From positions 1 through 44,387 of the forward strand of contig NZ_CADCWA010000163.1 in assembly GCF_902806285.1 (NCBI RefSeq): DNA of 44,387 nucleotides, written 5' to 3'. Shown piece by piece: positions 1 to 7,931 of this stretch. Both the position numbers and the translations under genes were made by a program. The notes beneath the pieces were generated by a model. The model saw only the letters and a list, made by a program, of their open reading frames with translations. It had not been told where the DNA came from and made no database searches. Position 1 is the stretch's first letter; the number at the start of each line of letters is the position of its first letter. Origin of the DNA: an uncultured Sphingomonas sp. GTDB lineage: Bacteria > Pseudomonadota > Alphaproteobacteria > Sphingomonadales > Sphingomonadaceae.

Positions 1-75
1 TGCCCAATCGTGGTTTTCGGCATTGGGAAGTCCCTGTACATCGAAGATTGAGCGGTCCGGCCTAAGTTTTTCCGG

Positions 76-450
76 CTAGTTCTTCGCTCGATCCCGTTTG
101 AACTTCTTCAACCCAAACTCCGGCAGCCACGCTTCCCGCCGCACCGTCCAGCATTCGTAGGTCGGCGTGAACCGGCTGGGCTCGTCCAGCGTGCCCAGGT
201 GCACCTCCACCTCGTCCGTCCAGCGCGCGAACACGGACGATCCGCAGCGCGGGCAGAAATGGCGGTTGCGGAACTCGCGCGTCTCGCCCTCGATCGTGAC
301 CGCCTCCTCGGCAAAGATCGCGGCGGCGTAGAACAGCCCGCCACCGTGCTTGCGGCAGTCCAGGCAGTGGCACAGCCCGACCCGGTACGGCTCCCCCGTC
401 GCCACCAGCCGCACGTCCCCGCACAGGCAGCCGCCGCTGTGTCGCTCCAT
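76..450 (-). CDS. GFA / CENP-V domain protein (glutathione-dependent formaldehyde-activating enzyme family)
   Basis: A 124-residue protein that is almost entirely one zinc-binding GFA fold. Visible metal-binding cysteines are CLCG near residue 8, CHCLDC near residue 33 and CPRCGSS near residue 75, which is the usual family pattern. The family includes proteins proposed to join formaldehyde to glutathione, but most members have no proven substrate, so only the fold is secure. An in-frame GTG lies 51 bases upstream (501). I prefer the ATG at 450 because a GAGGAG ribosome site lies about nine bases before it and family members usually begin just ahead of the HSGGCLCG motif. It is the first gene of a loose minus-strand group and no operon partner suggests a pathway. 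Confidence 0.85.
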   Translation of the reverse strand: MERHSGGCLCGDVRLVATGEPYRVGLCHCLDCRKHGGGLFYAAAIFAEEAVTIEGETREFRNRHFCPRCGSSVFARWTDEVEVHLGTLDEPSRFTPTYECWTVRREAWLPEFGLKKFKRDRAKN

Positions 451-592
451 CTTGGCTCGCTCCTCGTCGCTCACAATGCGAAATGGGGTAGTGCTTACCA
501 CCTCCCCTTCTCAGGAGCACGGCAATCCGCCGCTCTACGACGCCGCCCAGCTCGGACCGACCGCGGCGGGCTTGGTGACAGCGTAGCGCTTC

Positions 593-1096
593 CTAGAGAG
601 GCCCCGGTTGCCTGCGACCTCGCATCGGATCACACGAGTTAGCGATCATCCCGGGAGCGAGCGGTGGCCAGGACGGCGGGTCGAGGTCGACGCGGGCCGG
701 CTCCGCGCGGGCCTGCTTGAGCACGACAAGAGCCTGGACGAAATCCTCGTGGCGGGTCTGGGCGTCGGGTTCGAGCCAGATCTGTGGCGAGGGCGACTGT
801 TGCGTGTACCAGTCGAGCGCCTGACGCAGCTCCAGCAAGTCGCTGCAAGGGGCTCCGTCGATCGCTACGTCGCCGCGCCGATCGATCGCCACCCGGACGA
901 CCGGCGCATCGCTCAACTCCCCTCCGAGATCGACCCACATCACGTGAGGTGTGGGGATCACCGTTACCAGCAAGATCAAGGACAGGATCACGGCGGACAA
1001 GGCGATCGCCAACGTCAGCATGGCGGCGCGGAAATGATGAAGCGGTTCAAGATTCTCCATCACAGCCGTCGCTGCGGCGCTCCCGTGCTTCTTCAT
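593..1096 (-). CDS. ExbD/TolR-like single-pass membrane protein
   Basis: A protein of about 167 residues with one strongly hydrophobic segment near residues 25-50 followed by a periplasmic domain. The domain has the ExbD pattern: alternating hydrophobic residues with RGDVAIDG, then a helix (LLELRQALDWY) and a strand ending in LEPDAQTRHEDFVQAL. ExbD proteins work with ExbB in a proton-driven motor that energises TonB. No ExbB or TonB gene is nearby, and the usual acidic residue inside the membrane helix is not evident, so motor function is doubtful. The start is uncertain: ATG codons at 1120, 1096 and 1060 are all in frame and none has a convincing ribosome site. A long open frame on the other strand is treated as a shadow. 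Confidence 0.6.
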   Translation of the reverse strand: MKKHGSAAATAVMENLEPLHHFRAAMLTLAIALSAVILSLILLVTVIPTPHVMWVDLGGELSDAPVVRVAIDRRGDVAIDGAPCSDLLELRQALDWYTQQSPSPQIWLEPDAQTRHEDFVQALVVLKQARAEPARVDLDPPSWPPLAPGMIANSCDPMRGRRQPGPL

Positions 1097-1180
1097 CGCG
1101 GGCGTTCGGACTTGTGGCATTGGAAACGTCTGACAAGCCAAGCTTGCAGATCCGTTTACCCGCTCATGCCCGTCCCAGAC

Positions 1181-1645
1181 TCAGCGCGCGATGGCCAGCC
1201 CTGCGGCAAGGCCGGTCGCCAGCAGGGCGGCGCCGCTCGCGATAACCGTTGCGAGTTGCCAGCGCCGCAGCTTCCCACGCAGCTGCGCGGTATGGACCTG
1301 CGCGCGCTGCCGGCCCTTGTTGCCGCCGTCCTCGACCGGCGTGTCGGCGCGCACCTGCCGGGCCGCCGCGATGCCGGCCTGGTTCGCCTGCCACTTGGCC
1401 CGGATGCGCAGCTTCTCTTGCCTGGGCTTATCCGCCAGATGCTTGTTGCAGCCGGGGTGCGTCAGGACGAGGTTGTCGAGCCCGTTGCCGCCGCCGTTGG
1501 CCTTGGCGACGAGGTGCTCAAGCGTCGGGGCCTTGCGGCTGCCAGGAGGCGCGGCGAAGTCCAGCTTGCCGCCGCATAGCCAGCAAACCTCGCCATCGCG
1601 AAGCCGGAGCTGCCCGACCTTGGACAGATTGGCGGGCGCGTTCAT
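1181..1645 (-). CDS. HNH-domain protein with a C-terminal membrane anchor
   Basis: A 154-residue protein. Residues 20-75 form an HNH-like nuclease fold with a CWLCGG zinc pair, the TLEHLVAK strand supplying the first histidine, GLDNLVLTHPGCNKHLADK supplying the asparagine and later histidines. A basic linker (residues 80-130, rich in Lys/Arg/Gln) leads to a single hydrophobic helix at the extreme C terminus (about residues 131-151, ATVIASGAALLATGLAAGL). HNH proteins cut DNA as homing, restriction or repair nucleases. A tail anchor would hold this one at the inner membrane with the nuclease in the cytoplasm, by inference. Its ATG overlaps the stop of the upstream small membrane protein as ATGA, so the two are probably translated together. 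Confidence 0.7.
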   Translation of the reverse strand: MNAPANLSKVGQLRLRDGEVCWLCGGKLDFAAPPGSRKAPTLEHLVAKANGGGNGLDNLVLTHPGCNKHLADKPRQEKLRIRAKWQANQAGIAAARQVRADTPVEDGGNKGRQRAQVHTAQLRGKLRRWQLATVIASGAALLATGLAAGLAIAR

Positions 1646-1899
1646 CGGGAGGGATCGGCCAGGATAATGCTGTATTGGCTCGGCGACCAGCCGGCCGCGT
1701 TGCCGAGGCCGACCGTGACGGCCAGGATCGCCAGCGTGAAAGCGATAATGCCGACCACGCCGTCGCGCCGGTCGCGCTCGTTGCGGTCGTGCAGTGCGAG
1801 CTTCTTCGCGGCCGGCGGCGGGTCGCGGCGGATGCGCGACACGCGTGCCGGCGCCGTCAGGTCCACGGACTGCTTACCCGCGCGAAGAGGATTGGCCAT
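1642..1899 (-). CDS. Small membrane protein coupled to the HNH gene
   Basis: An 85-residue protein that I do not recognise. The N-terminal half is basic and soluble (VSRIRRDPPPAAKKLALHDRNERDRRDG is the positively charged stretch, given here only in outline: residues about 20-48). One hydrophobic helix follows (GIIAFTLAILAVTVGL, about residues 50-66), then a short tail. By the positive-inside rule the N terminus should face the cytoplasm. The stop codon overlaps the start of the HNH gene by ATGA. An alternative in-frame ATG at 1929 would add ten residues. Neither start has a clear ribosome site, so the exact N terminus is open. Confidence 0.55.
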   Translation of the reverse strand: MANPLRAGKQSVDLTAPARVSRIRRDPPPAAKKLALHDRNERDRRDGVVGIIAFTLAILAVTVGLGNAAGWSPSQYSIILADPSR

Positions 1900-2002
1900 G
1901 GCGCCCACTACGGGCACGCGGGTTAGCATCGGGTTAGCGCTTGGACTCTCCGGTCCCACAGACCCACTGGCGCCGGCGCTCCGCCGGTGACATGAGCCGG
2001 CC

Positions 2003-2575
2003 ATGCACCTGACCGCGCTGCTCATCCCCACCCTCACCAATCAGCTCCGCGCGCTGTCGGGCTGGCTCGACAAGGCGGAGGCGTTCGCGGCCGCTCGTGG
2101 CGAGAGCCCCGACGCGCTGCTCGCGCTGCGGCTGGCGCCCGACATGTTTCCGCTGACCACGCAGATCCGCTTCCTGGCCTTTCAAGCGCAGGAGCCGGTC
2201 CATCGGCTGCGGGGTGAGGCGGTGCCCGAAGCGGTGCTCGCCGTCCGGCAGGAAGGCCGCGAAGGCAGGGAACGGTCGGGGAGTTGGGCGCAAGCGCGCG
2301 CGCGGGTGGCTGAGGCGATCGCCTTGCTTGAGGCGGTCGGCGCTCACGAACTCGACGCGGCCGCCGGCCGGCCGATGGCCCACGAGCTGCCGACCGGCAT
2401 GATCTTCGACATGACGGGCGAGACCTACGTCCGCGACTGGGCGCTGCCGCAAGCCGCCTTCCACCAGCTGATGAGCTACGCCATCCTGCGCCACGCCGGC
2501 GTGCCGCTCGGCAAGCAGGACTATGTCCCGCACATGTTCGCCTACTTGCGGCCGGGCACCGCACCTGGCGGGTAG
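2003..2575 (+). CDS. DUF1993 family protein (DinB-like fold)
   Basis: A 190-residue protein with the DUF1993 layout: an N-terminal LIPTLTNQLRALSGWLDKAE helix, the LAPDMFPLTTQIRF motif near residues 48-62, a middle helix with QARARVAEAIALL, and a C-terminal LPQAAFHQLMSYAILRHAGV segment. The family is predicted to form four-helix bundles like DinB. Its biochemical role is unknown. The start is the ATG just after the divergent minus-strand group. No strong ribosome site is visible. The gene ends eight bases before the tail of the broken HlyD remnant, which lies on the opposite strand, so it borders the deletion scar. Confidence 0.85.
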   Translation: MHLTALLIPTLTNQLRALSGWLDKAEAFAAARGESPDALLALRLAPDMFPLTTQIRFLAFQAQEPVHRLRGEAVPEAVLAVRQEGREGRERSGSWAQARARVAEAIALLEAVGAHELDAAAGRPMAHELPTGMIFDMTGETYVRDWALPQAAFHQLMSYAILRHAGVPLGKQDYVPHMFAYLRPGTAPGG

Positions 2576-2582
2576 CGGCCCG

Positions 2583-2880
2583 TCACCGGCGGGCGGCGGT
2601 GCTTTCGGCCGCGCGTGCCTCGCTGATGGCGGCGCTGGCCTCGCGAATGGCGGCCTCGGCCCCGCCCAGGCGAGCGCGAACACCGCGCTCGTCGACCCGG
2701 AACAGCGGCTGCCCGCGGGTAACATAGTCCCCCGGACGGACCAGCACGGCCGTGACCTGTCCCGATAGGGCCGTGCGGATGTCGATCACCTCGCTCGACG
2801 GCTCGACTACGCCGGCGCCGGCCACCCGCGGCGCGTTGGCCAGGGCGCCCGTCGCACGGGCCGGCGTCTCGGCGGGGTCT
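2583..2880 (-). pseudogene. Truncated HlyD-type membrane fusion protein remnant (DevB-like)
   Basis: About 98 codons remain of an efflux adaptor. The translated piece reads AGAGVVEPSSEVIDI, then SGQVTAVLVRPGDYVTRGQP and LFRVDERGVRARL. This is the first half of a lipoyl-like domain as found in ABC-exporter adaptors of the DevB group, followed by the start of the alpha-helical hairpin. The N-terminal membrane anchor is missing (the frame opens just after a stop near 2881) and so is everything after the first hairpin helix. A GTG at 2825 could start a short peptide, but a functional adaptor needs about 300-400 residues. I read it as a decayed fragment. Confidence 0.7.
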
Positions 2881-3267
2881 CAAGCTGCCGGTCGGGGAGG
2901 CCGCGCCAGATGAGGAAGGCGGCGACGAAATGATCCGTTTCGAGCAGCGGATCGCGGCCGAGATGGAGCGGGAGCCGGAACTTGGCCAGTGCTTCCTTGA
3001 AGCCGGCCGCGGCGCATGCACCGGGCGCTAGCCAACCTCCTCCGGCGGGAACGGGATCGCGAAATCCTTGCGCTCGAGGACCCGAGGCAGGCGGCCGAGC
3101 ACCTCGCTGCCATGTGCAAGGGCCTGGCCGACATGGAACGGCGCTTCACCGGCAAGACGGACGCCCACGCCGCGGAGCACCGGGTGCGCTCGGCGGTGGA
3201 CCTGTTCCTCCGCGGCTACAGCGCCGGGGAGTGCACCGCCGGGCCCGGGCGCAGACAACGGGACTGA
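2879..3267 (+). pseudogene. TetR-family regulator remnant with a frameshift (C-terminal domain only)
   Basis: The conceptual product lacks the DNA-binding helix-turn-helix but retains most of a TetR C-terminal ligand domain. In one frame it reads MIRFEQRIAAEMEREPELGQ (from 2930) and runs on through CFLEAGRG to a stop at 3029-3031. In the next frame it resumes at 3016 with MHRALANLLRRERD and continues through LEDPRQAAEHLAAMCKGLAD to AVDLFLRGYSAG. The two halves join naturally across a frameshift near 3012-3018, matching the AefR-like TetR C-terminal family. Without a DNA-binding domain it cannot act as a repressor. It abuts the broken HlyD fragment head to head. Confidence 0.65.
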
Positions 3268-3300
3268 GCGTCCGCTTCCGGCTTGCCGGCGTCCGTCAGC

Positions 3301-4692
3301 TCAGCTGTTCCAGCCACCCCCGAGCGAGCGGAACAGGTCGATCTGCGCCTCGACGATGCGGGCGTCGGCTTCGGCCAGCGCGGCCTGGGCGTCGGCCGCC
3401 GTGCGTTCGGTGTCGAGCAGCTCGAGCGAGTTGATGTCGCCTTCGCGCTGGCGCGCACGGGTGATCCGGGCCGCGGCCTCAGCCCCATCGCGCGCGGACT
3501 GCAGCGCGGTGCGCCGTTGAAGGGCGTTCTGGTAGGCGGACAAGGCCGTCTCGGTCTCCTCCAGCGCCTGAAGCACCGTTCCATCGAAAGTGGCGAGTGC
3601 GGCCTGGGTGTTGGCCTCGGCCCCGGCAACGCGTGCCCGCGCCGCGCTGCGGTTGGCGGTCCAGTTGATCAGCGGACCGACCAGCCAGCTCACCGGATTG
3701 AGCAGGCTGCCGAGTCCCGCACCGCTGGAGCCAGCCGAGCCGCCGAGGCTGATGCGCGGGTAGAGCTCGGCGGTCGCAACGCCGATCCGGGCCGTGGCGG
3801 CTGCCAAGCGCCGTTCGGCGGCACGCACATCCGGGCGCCGGGCGAGCAGCATGGCGCCATTTCCGACCGGGATCGGCCGATCGAGACGGAGCGTTGCCGT
3901 CCGTGAGGCGGCCTGCGTGGGCAGCTCGCGCGGGGTTCGGCCGGTCAGCGTCGCCAGCCGGAACAATGCCGCCTGACGCTGCGCCGCAAGCAGCGGGATC
4001 TCCGCCAGCCGCTGGTCGCGCAAAGTTGCGATCCGGGCGGTGTCCAGGCGAGTGCCGAGGCCGGCGCCCACTCGAAGCTCGGTCAGCCTCAACGACCGGT
4101 TCAACAGGGCGACGATCTGCTCGGCAACCGCGATGCGCTCGGCAGAGGAGGCCGCATCGGCATAGGCCCGGGCCGTTTCGCCGACGATCGCCACGCGGAC
4201 GGCGTCCGAGTCCGCCGCGGCCGCTCGGACGTCCCCGCGCGCCGCCTCGATGTCGCGCCCAATGCGGCCGAACAGGTCGGCTTCGTAGGCGACGTCGAGC
4301 CCGACATCGACCTGCAGGTCGTTGCGACTCTGACCGGATATGCCAGGGCCGGGAAGGCCCCCGTACTGAGTGCTGCCGCCAAGGCCGACCTGGGGCTCGC
4401 GGGCGCCGCGGCTTTCCCGCAACAGCGCCCGTGCCTGGGCCAGCCGCGCGACGCCGACGCGGATATCCGTGTTGGCGGCAAGCGCATCGGCGATGAGACG
4501 GTCGAGTACCGGGTCCTGGTACAGCCGCCACCAATCGTCCGCAGGGACGGCGCTTGTCACGGCCGGACCTCCGCCGGAGACAAAGGCCCCGGCTGCCGAA
4601 GCCGTGACCGGCCCCGCGCGGTAGTTCGGTCCGCCCGCGCACGCTGCCAGCGCGAGCGCCGACCCCGCAGTTAGCATTGATCGTTTGAACAT
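3301..4692 (-). CDS. RND efflux outer membrane factor, NodT/OprM type lipoprotein
   Basis: A 463-residue outer membrane channel of the TolC superfamily. It starts with a lipoprotein signal (LALAAC, Cys at residue 18), so the mature protein should be lipid-anchored in the outer membrane. Family landmarks are DDWWRLYQDPVLDRLI near residue 52, the two long helical repeats, and SLGGSAGSSGAGLGSL before the second repeat. The length matches the family (450-500). An AAGGA ribosome site sits eight bases before the ATG. It lies 11 bases after the pump gene and forms the exit duct of the same tripartite system. It may also serve other exporters, because TolC-type factors can be shared. Confidence 0.93.
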   Translation of the reverse strand: MFKRSMLTAGSALALAACAGGPNYRAGPVTASAAGAFVSGGGPAVTSAVPADDWWRLYQDPVLDRLIADALAANTDIRVGVARLAQARALLRESRGAREPQVGLGGSTQYGGLPGPGISGQSRNDLQVDVGLDVAYEADLFGRIGRDIEAARGDVRAAAADSDAVRVAIVGETARAYADAASSAERIAVAEQIVALLNRSLRLTELRVGAGLGTRLDTARIATLRDQRLAEIPLLAAQRQAALFRLATLTGRTPRELPTQAASRTATLRLDRPIPVGNGAMLLARRPDVRAAERRLAAATARIGVATAELYPRISLGGSAGSSGAGLGSLLNPVSWLVGPLINWTANRSAARARVAGAEANTQAALATFDGTVLQALEETETALSAYQNALQRRTALQSARDGAEAAARITRARQREGDINSLELLDTERTAADAQAALAEADARIVEAQIDLFRSLGGGWNS

Positions 4693-4703
4693 GATCGTCG
4701 TCC

Positions 4704-7700
4704 TTATTCAGCGGGCGCGAGCGCGGGAGCGGCGCTGTTTCCGCGGCGGCGGCTCGAGATACGGTCGGCCAGGGTGCGGCACACGACGTAGAAGGTCGGC
4801 GTGAAGATCAGGCCGAAGGCCGTCACCCCGATCATCCCGAAGAACACCGCCGTGCCGAGCGCCTGCCGCAACTCGGCCCCGGCACCGGTGGCGATCAGCA
4901 GCGGCAGGCATCCCAGGATGAAGGCGAAGCTGGTCATCAGGATCGGCCGGAGCCGGTCGCGCGCGGCCCGCACGGCAGCCTCGACCGGCGACATGCCGGC
5001 ATCCTCGTCCTGGCGGGCGAACTCGACGATCAGGATGGCGTTCTTGGCCGCCAGCGCGATCAGCACGATGAGCCCGATCTGGGTCAGCACGTTGTTGTCC
5101 ATGCCGCGCAGGTTCACGCCGGCCATCGCCGCGAGCAGGCACATCGGCACGATGAGGATGATCGCCAGCGGCAGGACCAGGCTCTCGAACTGCGCGGCGA
5201 GCACCAGGAACACGAACAGGACCGCCAATCCGAACACCAGCGCCGCCGTGTTGCCCGCCGCCTTCTGCTGGTAGGCGATGCCCGTCCACTCCGAACTGTA
5301 GCCCGCGGGCAGGCTTTCGGCCGCGAGCTTCTCCATGGCATTCAAGGATTGGCCCGACGAGAACCCCGGCGCCGTGTCGCCGTCGATCTCGACCGCCGGG
5401 AAGCCGTTGTAGCGCGACACGCGGTAGGGTCCGCTGCGGTCCTCAAAGGTCGTGACCGATCCCACCGGCACCATCGCCCCCGAGTTGGAGCGAGCGCGCA
5501 GGTTGGCGATATCCGCCTCGGTCGCGCGGAACGGCGCATCGGCTTGCGCAGTCACCCGGTAGGTGCGGCCGAGCAGGTTGAAGTCGTTGACGAAGGCCGA
5601 GCCGAGATAGACCTGCAGCGCCTCGAACACGCGCTCGGGCGGCACGCCCAGCATGTCAGCCTTGCTCCGGTCGATGTCGGCGAACACGCGCGGCGTGGAG
5701 ATGTCGAACAGGGTGTAGACTTGGCTCAGCCCCGGTGTCTGGTTGGCCTTGCCGATCAGCCCCCACGAGAGGCCGGACAGCTCCCCGAAGCTGCGACCGC
5801 CGCGGTCCTGCACCACCATGCGATAGCCGCCGGCCGAGCCGATGCCCTGGATCAATGGTGGCGGGATGACCAGCAGCCGGGCTTCGTTGATGTCGGCGGT
5901 GCGCTTCTGCGCTTCGGCCATGATCTCCGGGAAGCTCACTCCAAGCTTCTTCCGCTCGTCGAACGACTTCAGCGGGATGTAGGCGGCAGCGGCATTGGGC
6001 GCCTGCGTCTGCGAGGCGCCGTCGAAGCCGGCCAGCATGACCGCGCCCTTGACGCCGGGGATGGGCAGGATGCGGTCGGCGACCTTCCGCATCACCTCGT
6101 CCGTCCGCTCCAGTGAGGAGCCAGAGGGAAGCTGGATCACCGTCAGGAAATAACCCTGGTCTTGCGCCGGGATGAAGCCGGTTGGCGTGATGGAGAACAG
6201 CGCAACGGTGGCCCCGATCAGCCCTGCGTACGCCACCATCATCCGCTTGGGCGCCTGCACCAGCCGGCGGGTCAGCGACGCATAGGCATCGCTGAACCGC
6301 TCGAACATGCGGTTGAAGCGGTCGCCTGCCGCTCGGGCCAGCTCGGTCAGGCGATTGCCGGGTTTCTCTTCCCCATGCGGCTTCAGCAGCAGCGCGGCCA
6401 GCGCCGGCGACAGGGTCAGCGACAGCAGCAGAGAGATCAGGGTCGCGGCCGAGATGGTCACCGCGAACTGGTGGTAGAAGGCGCCGGACAGGCCGCCCAG
6501 GAACAGGGTCGGCAGGAACACGGCGCAGAGCACGAGCACGATGGCGACCAGCGCCGCGCCGACCTCGTCCATGGAGGTGCGGGCCGCCTCGAGCGCCGAC
6601 AGGCCGCGGGCCAGATTGCGCTCGACATTCTCGACCACGACGATCGCGTCGTCCACGACGATGCCGATCGCCAGCACCAGTCCGAACAGCGACAGGTTGT
6701 TGAGCGAGTAGCCGACCATCTGGAGCACGGCGAAGGTGCCGATCAGCGAGACCGGGATGGCGATCACCGGGATCACCGCGGCGCGCCAGCGCTGAAGGAA
6801 CACCAGGATCACCAGGACCACCAGCGCGATCGCCTCCAGCAGCGTCGTGATCACCGCGTCGATCGACTGGGCGATGAACTCGGTCGGGTTGTAGATGACC
6901 CGGTATTCGAGGCCCGGCGGAAAGTTCTTGGACGCGGCCTCCATTTCGGCTTCGACCGCTTCGGCGGCGGCGAGCGCGTTGGAGCCCGGGCGCTGGAACA
7001 CGCCCAGCAGCACGGTCGGCTGGCCGGACAGGTAGGTATTGGAGGCGTAGTCCGCGGCCCCGAGCTCGACCCGGGCGACGTCGGAGACGCGCACCTGCCG
7101 GCCGTCGGCATCGCTGCGGATGACGACATTGCCGAACTGCTCGGCGTCGGTCAGGCGGCCCTGCGTCTCGATGTTGAGCTGGAAGGCGCTGCCGGTCGCG
7201 TAAGGCGGCTGGCCCAGCGTGCCCGCGGCGACCTGCACGTTCTGGGCCCGCAAGGCCGCGACGATCTCGCCCGCTGTCAGGTTGAGGGCGGCCGCCCGGT
7301 CCGGGTCGATCCACACCCGCATGGCATAGTCGCGCGCGCCGAACAGCTGAACGTCGCCCACCCCTTCAAGCCGGGCGATCCGGTCGCGAACCTGGCTCAG
7401 CGCGTAGTTCGACATATAGCCGCGGTCGAGCACATTCCCGGGCGAGACCAGGTTCACCACCATCAGGAAGTCCGGCGAGGTCTTGCGGGTGACGATGCCC
7501 AGCCGCTGCACTTCCTGCGGGAGGCGCGGCGTGGCGATGGCGACCCGATTTTGGACCAGTACCTGCGCCGCGTTGAGGTCGGTGCCCTGCGCGAAAGTGA
7601 CGGTGATCGTCAGGCGGCCGTCCCCGGTCGACTGCGAGGACATGTAGAGCATGTCGTCGACGCCGTTGATCTCCTGCTCGATCGGCGCGGCGACCGTGGA

Positions 7701-7880
7701 CGCTACCGTCTCCGCCGACGCTCCGGGGTAGCTGGCGTTCACCGTTACCGTCGGGGGCACGATGTCCGGATATTGGGAGACCGGCAGCCCGAAATAGGCG
7801 ATCCCGCCCATCACCGTGATCAGGATGGCGATCACCGCGGCGAAGATCGGGCGGGTGATGAAGAAGCGGGACATGCGCAT
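4704..7880 (-). CDS. RND multidrug efflux pump, HAE1 family inner membrane transporter
   Basis: A 1058-residue AcrB/MexB-like proton antiporter. It has twelve predicted membrane helices and two large periplasmic loops (about residues 40-335 and 560-870). The proton-relay aspartates are present in TM4 (GIVVDDAIVVVENVER, about residue 403) and the matching lysine in TM10 (AAKNAILIVEFA). The N terminus (MRMSRFFITRPIFAAVIAI) is typical. The pump takes drugs or hydrophobic compounds from the periplasm and outer leaflet and passes them to the outer membrane channel. GGAG lies about eight bases before the ATG. It follows the adaptor gene by about 50 bases and precedes the channel gene by 11. The substrate cannot be read from sequence. 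Confidence 0.96.
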   Translation of the reverse strand: MRMSRFFITRPIFAAVIAILITVMGGIAYFGLPVSQYPDIVPPTVTVNASYPGASAETVASTVAAPIEQEINGVDDMLYMSSQSTGDGRLTITVTFAQGTDLNAAQVLVQNRVAIATPRLPQEVQRLGIVTRKTSPDFLMVVNLVSPGNVLDRGYMSNYALSQVRDRIARLEGVGDVQLFGARDYAMRVWIDPDRAAALNLTAGEIVAALRAQNVQVAAGTLGQPPYATGSAFQLNIETQGRLTDAEQFGNVVIRSDADGRQVRVSDVARVELGAADYASNTYLSGQPTVLLGVFQRPGSNALAAAEAVEAEMEAASKNFPPGLEYRVIYNPTEFIAQSIDAVITTLLEAIALVVLVILVFLQRWRAAVIPVIAIPVSLIGTFAVLQMVGYSLNNLSLFGLVLAIGIVVDDAIVVVENVERNLARGLSALEAARTSMDEVGAALVAIVLVLCAVFLPTLFLGGLSGAFYHQFAVTISAATLISLLLSLTLSPALAALLLKPHGEEKPGNRLTELARAAGDRFNRMFERFSDAYASLTRRLVQAPKRMMVAYAGLIGATVALFSITPTGFIPAQDQGYFLTVIQLPSGSSLERTDEVMRKVADRILPIPGVKGAVMLAGFDGASQTQAPNAAAAYIPLKSFDERKKLGVSFPEIMAEAQKRTADINEARLLVIPPPLIQGIGSAGGYRMVVQDRGGRSFGELSGLSWGLIGKANQTPGLSQVYTLFDISTPRVFADIDRSKADMLGVPPERVFEALQVYLGSAFVNDFNLLGRTYRVTAQADAPFRATEADIANLRARSNSGAMVPVGSVTTFEDRSGPYRVSRYNGFPAVEIDGDTAPGFSSGQSLNAMEKLAAESLPAGYSSEWTGIAYQQKAAGNTAALVFGLAVLFVFLVLAAQFESLVLPLAIILIVPMCLLAAMAGVNLRGMDNNVLTQIGLIVLIALAAKNAILIVEFARQDEDAGMSPVEAAVRAARDRLRPILMTSFAFILGCLPLLIATGAGAELRQALGTAVFFGMIGVTAFGLIFTPTFYVVCRTLADRISSRRRGNSAAPALAPAE

Positions 7881-7931
7881 GAGAACGGAACTCCACGCCC
7901 GTGGGCGTCGGGATGAAAACAGGGCGGCGCT

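Noticed and set aside
608-1579. A 323-codon open frame on the plus strand across the ExbD-like and HNH genes
   Set aside because: Its product is low-complexity and Arg/Gln-rich with no domain. The minus-strand products have clear membrane helices and recognisable folds.
3301-4692. The outer membrane factor as part of a type I secretion system for the RTX protein
   Set aside because: Its operon contains an RND pump and adaptor, not a HlyB-type ABC transporter. Sharing of the channel is possible but unsupported.
6162-7916. A 584-codon open frame antisense to the RND pump
   Set aside because: It is rich in Arg, His, Gln and Asp, typical of a GC-rich shadow of a real gene. The pump on the other strand is unmistakable.
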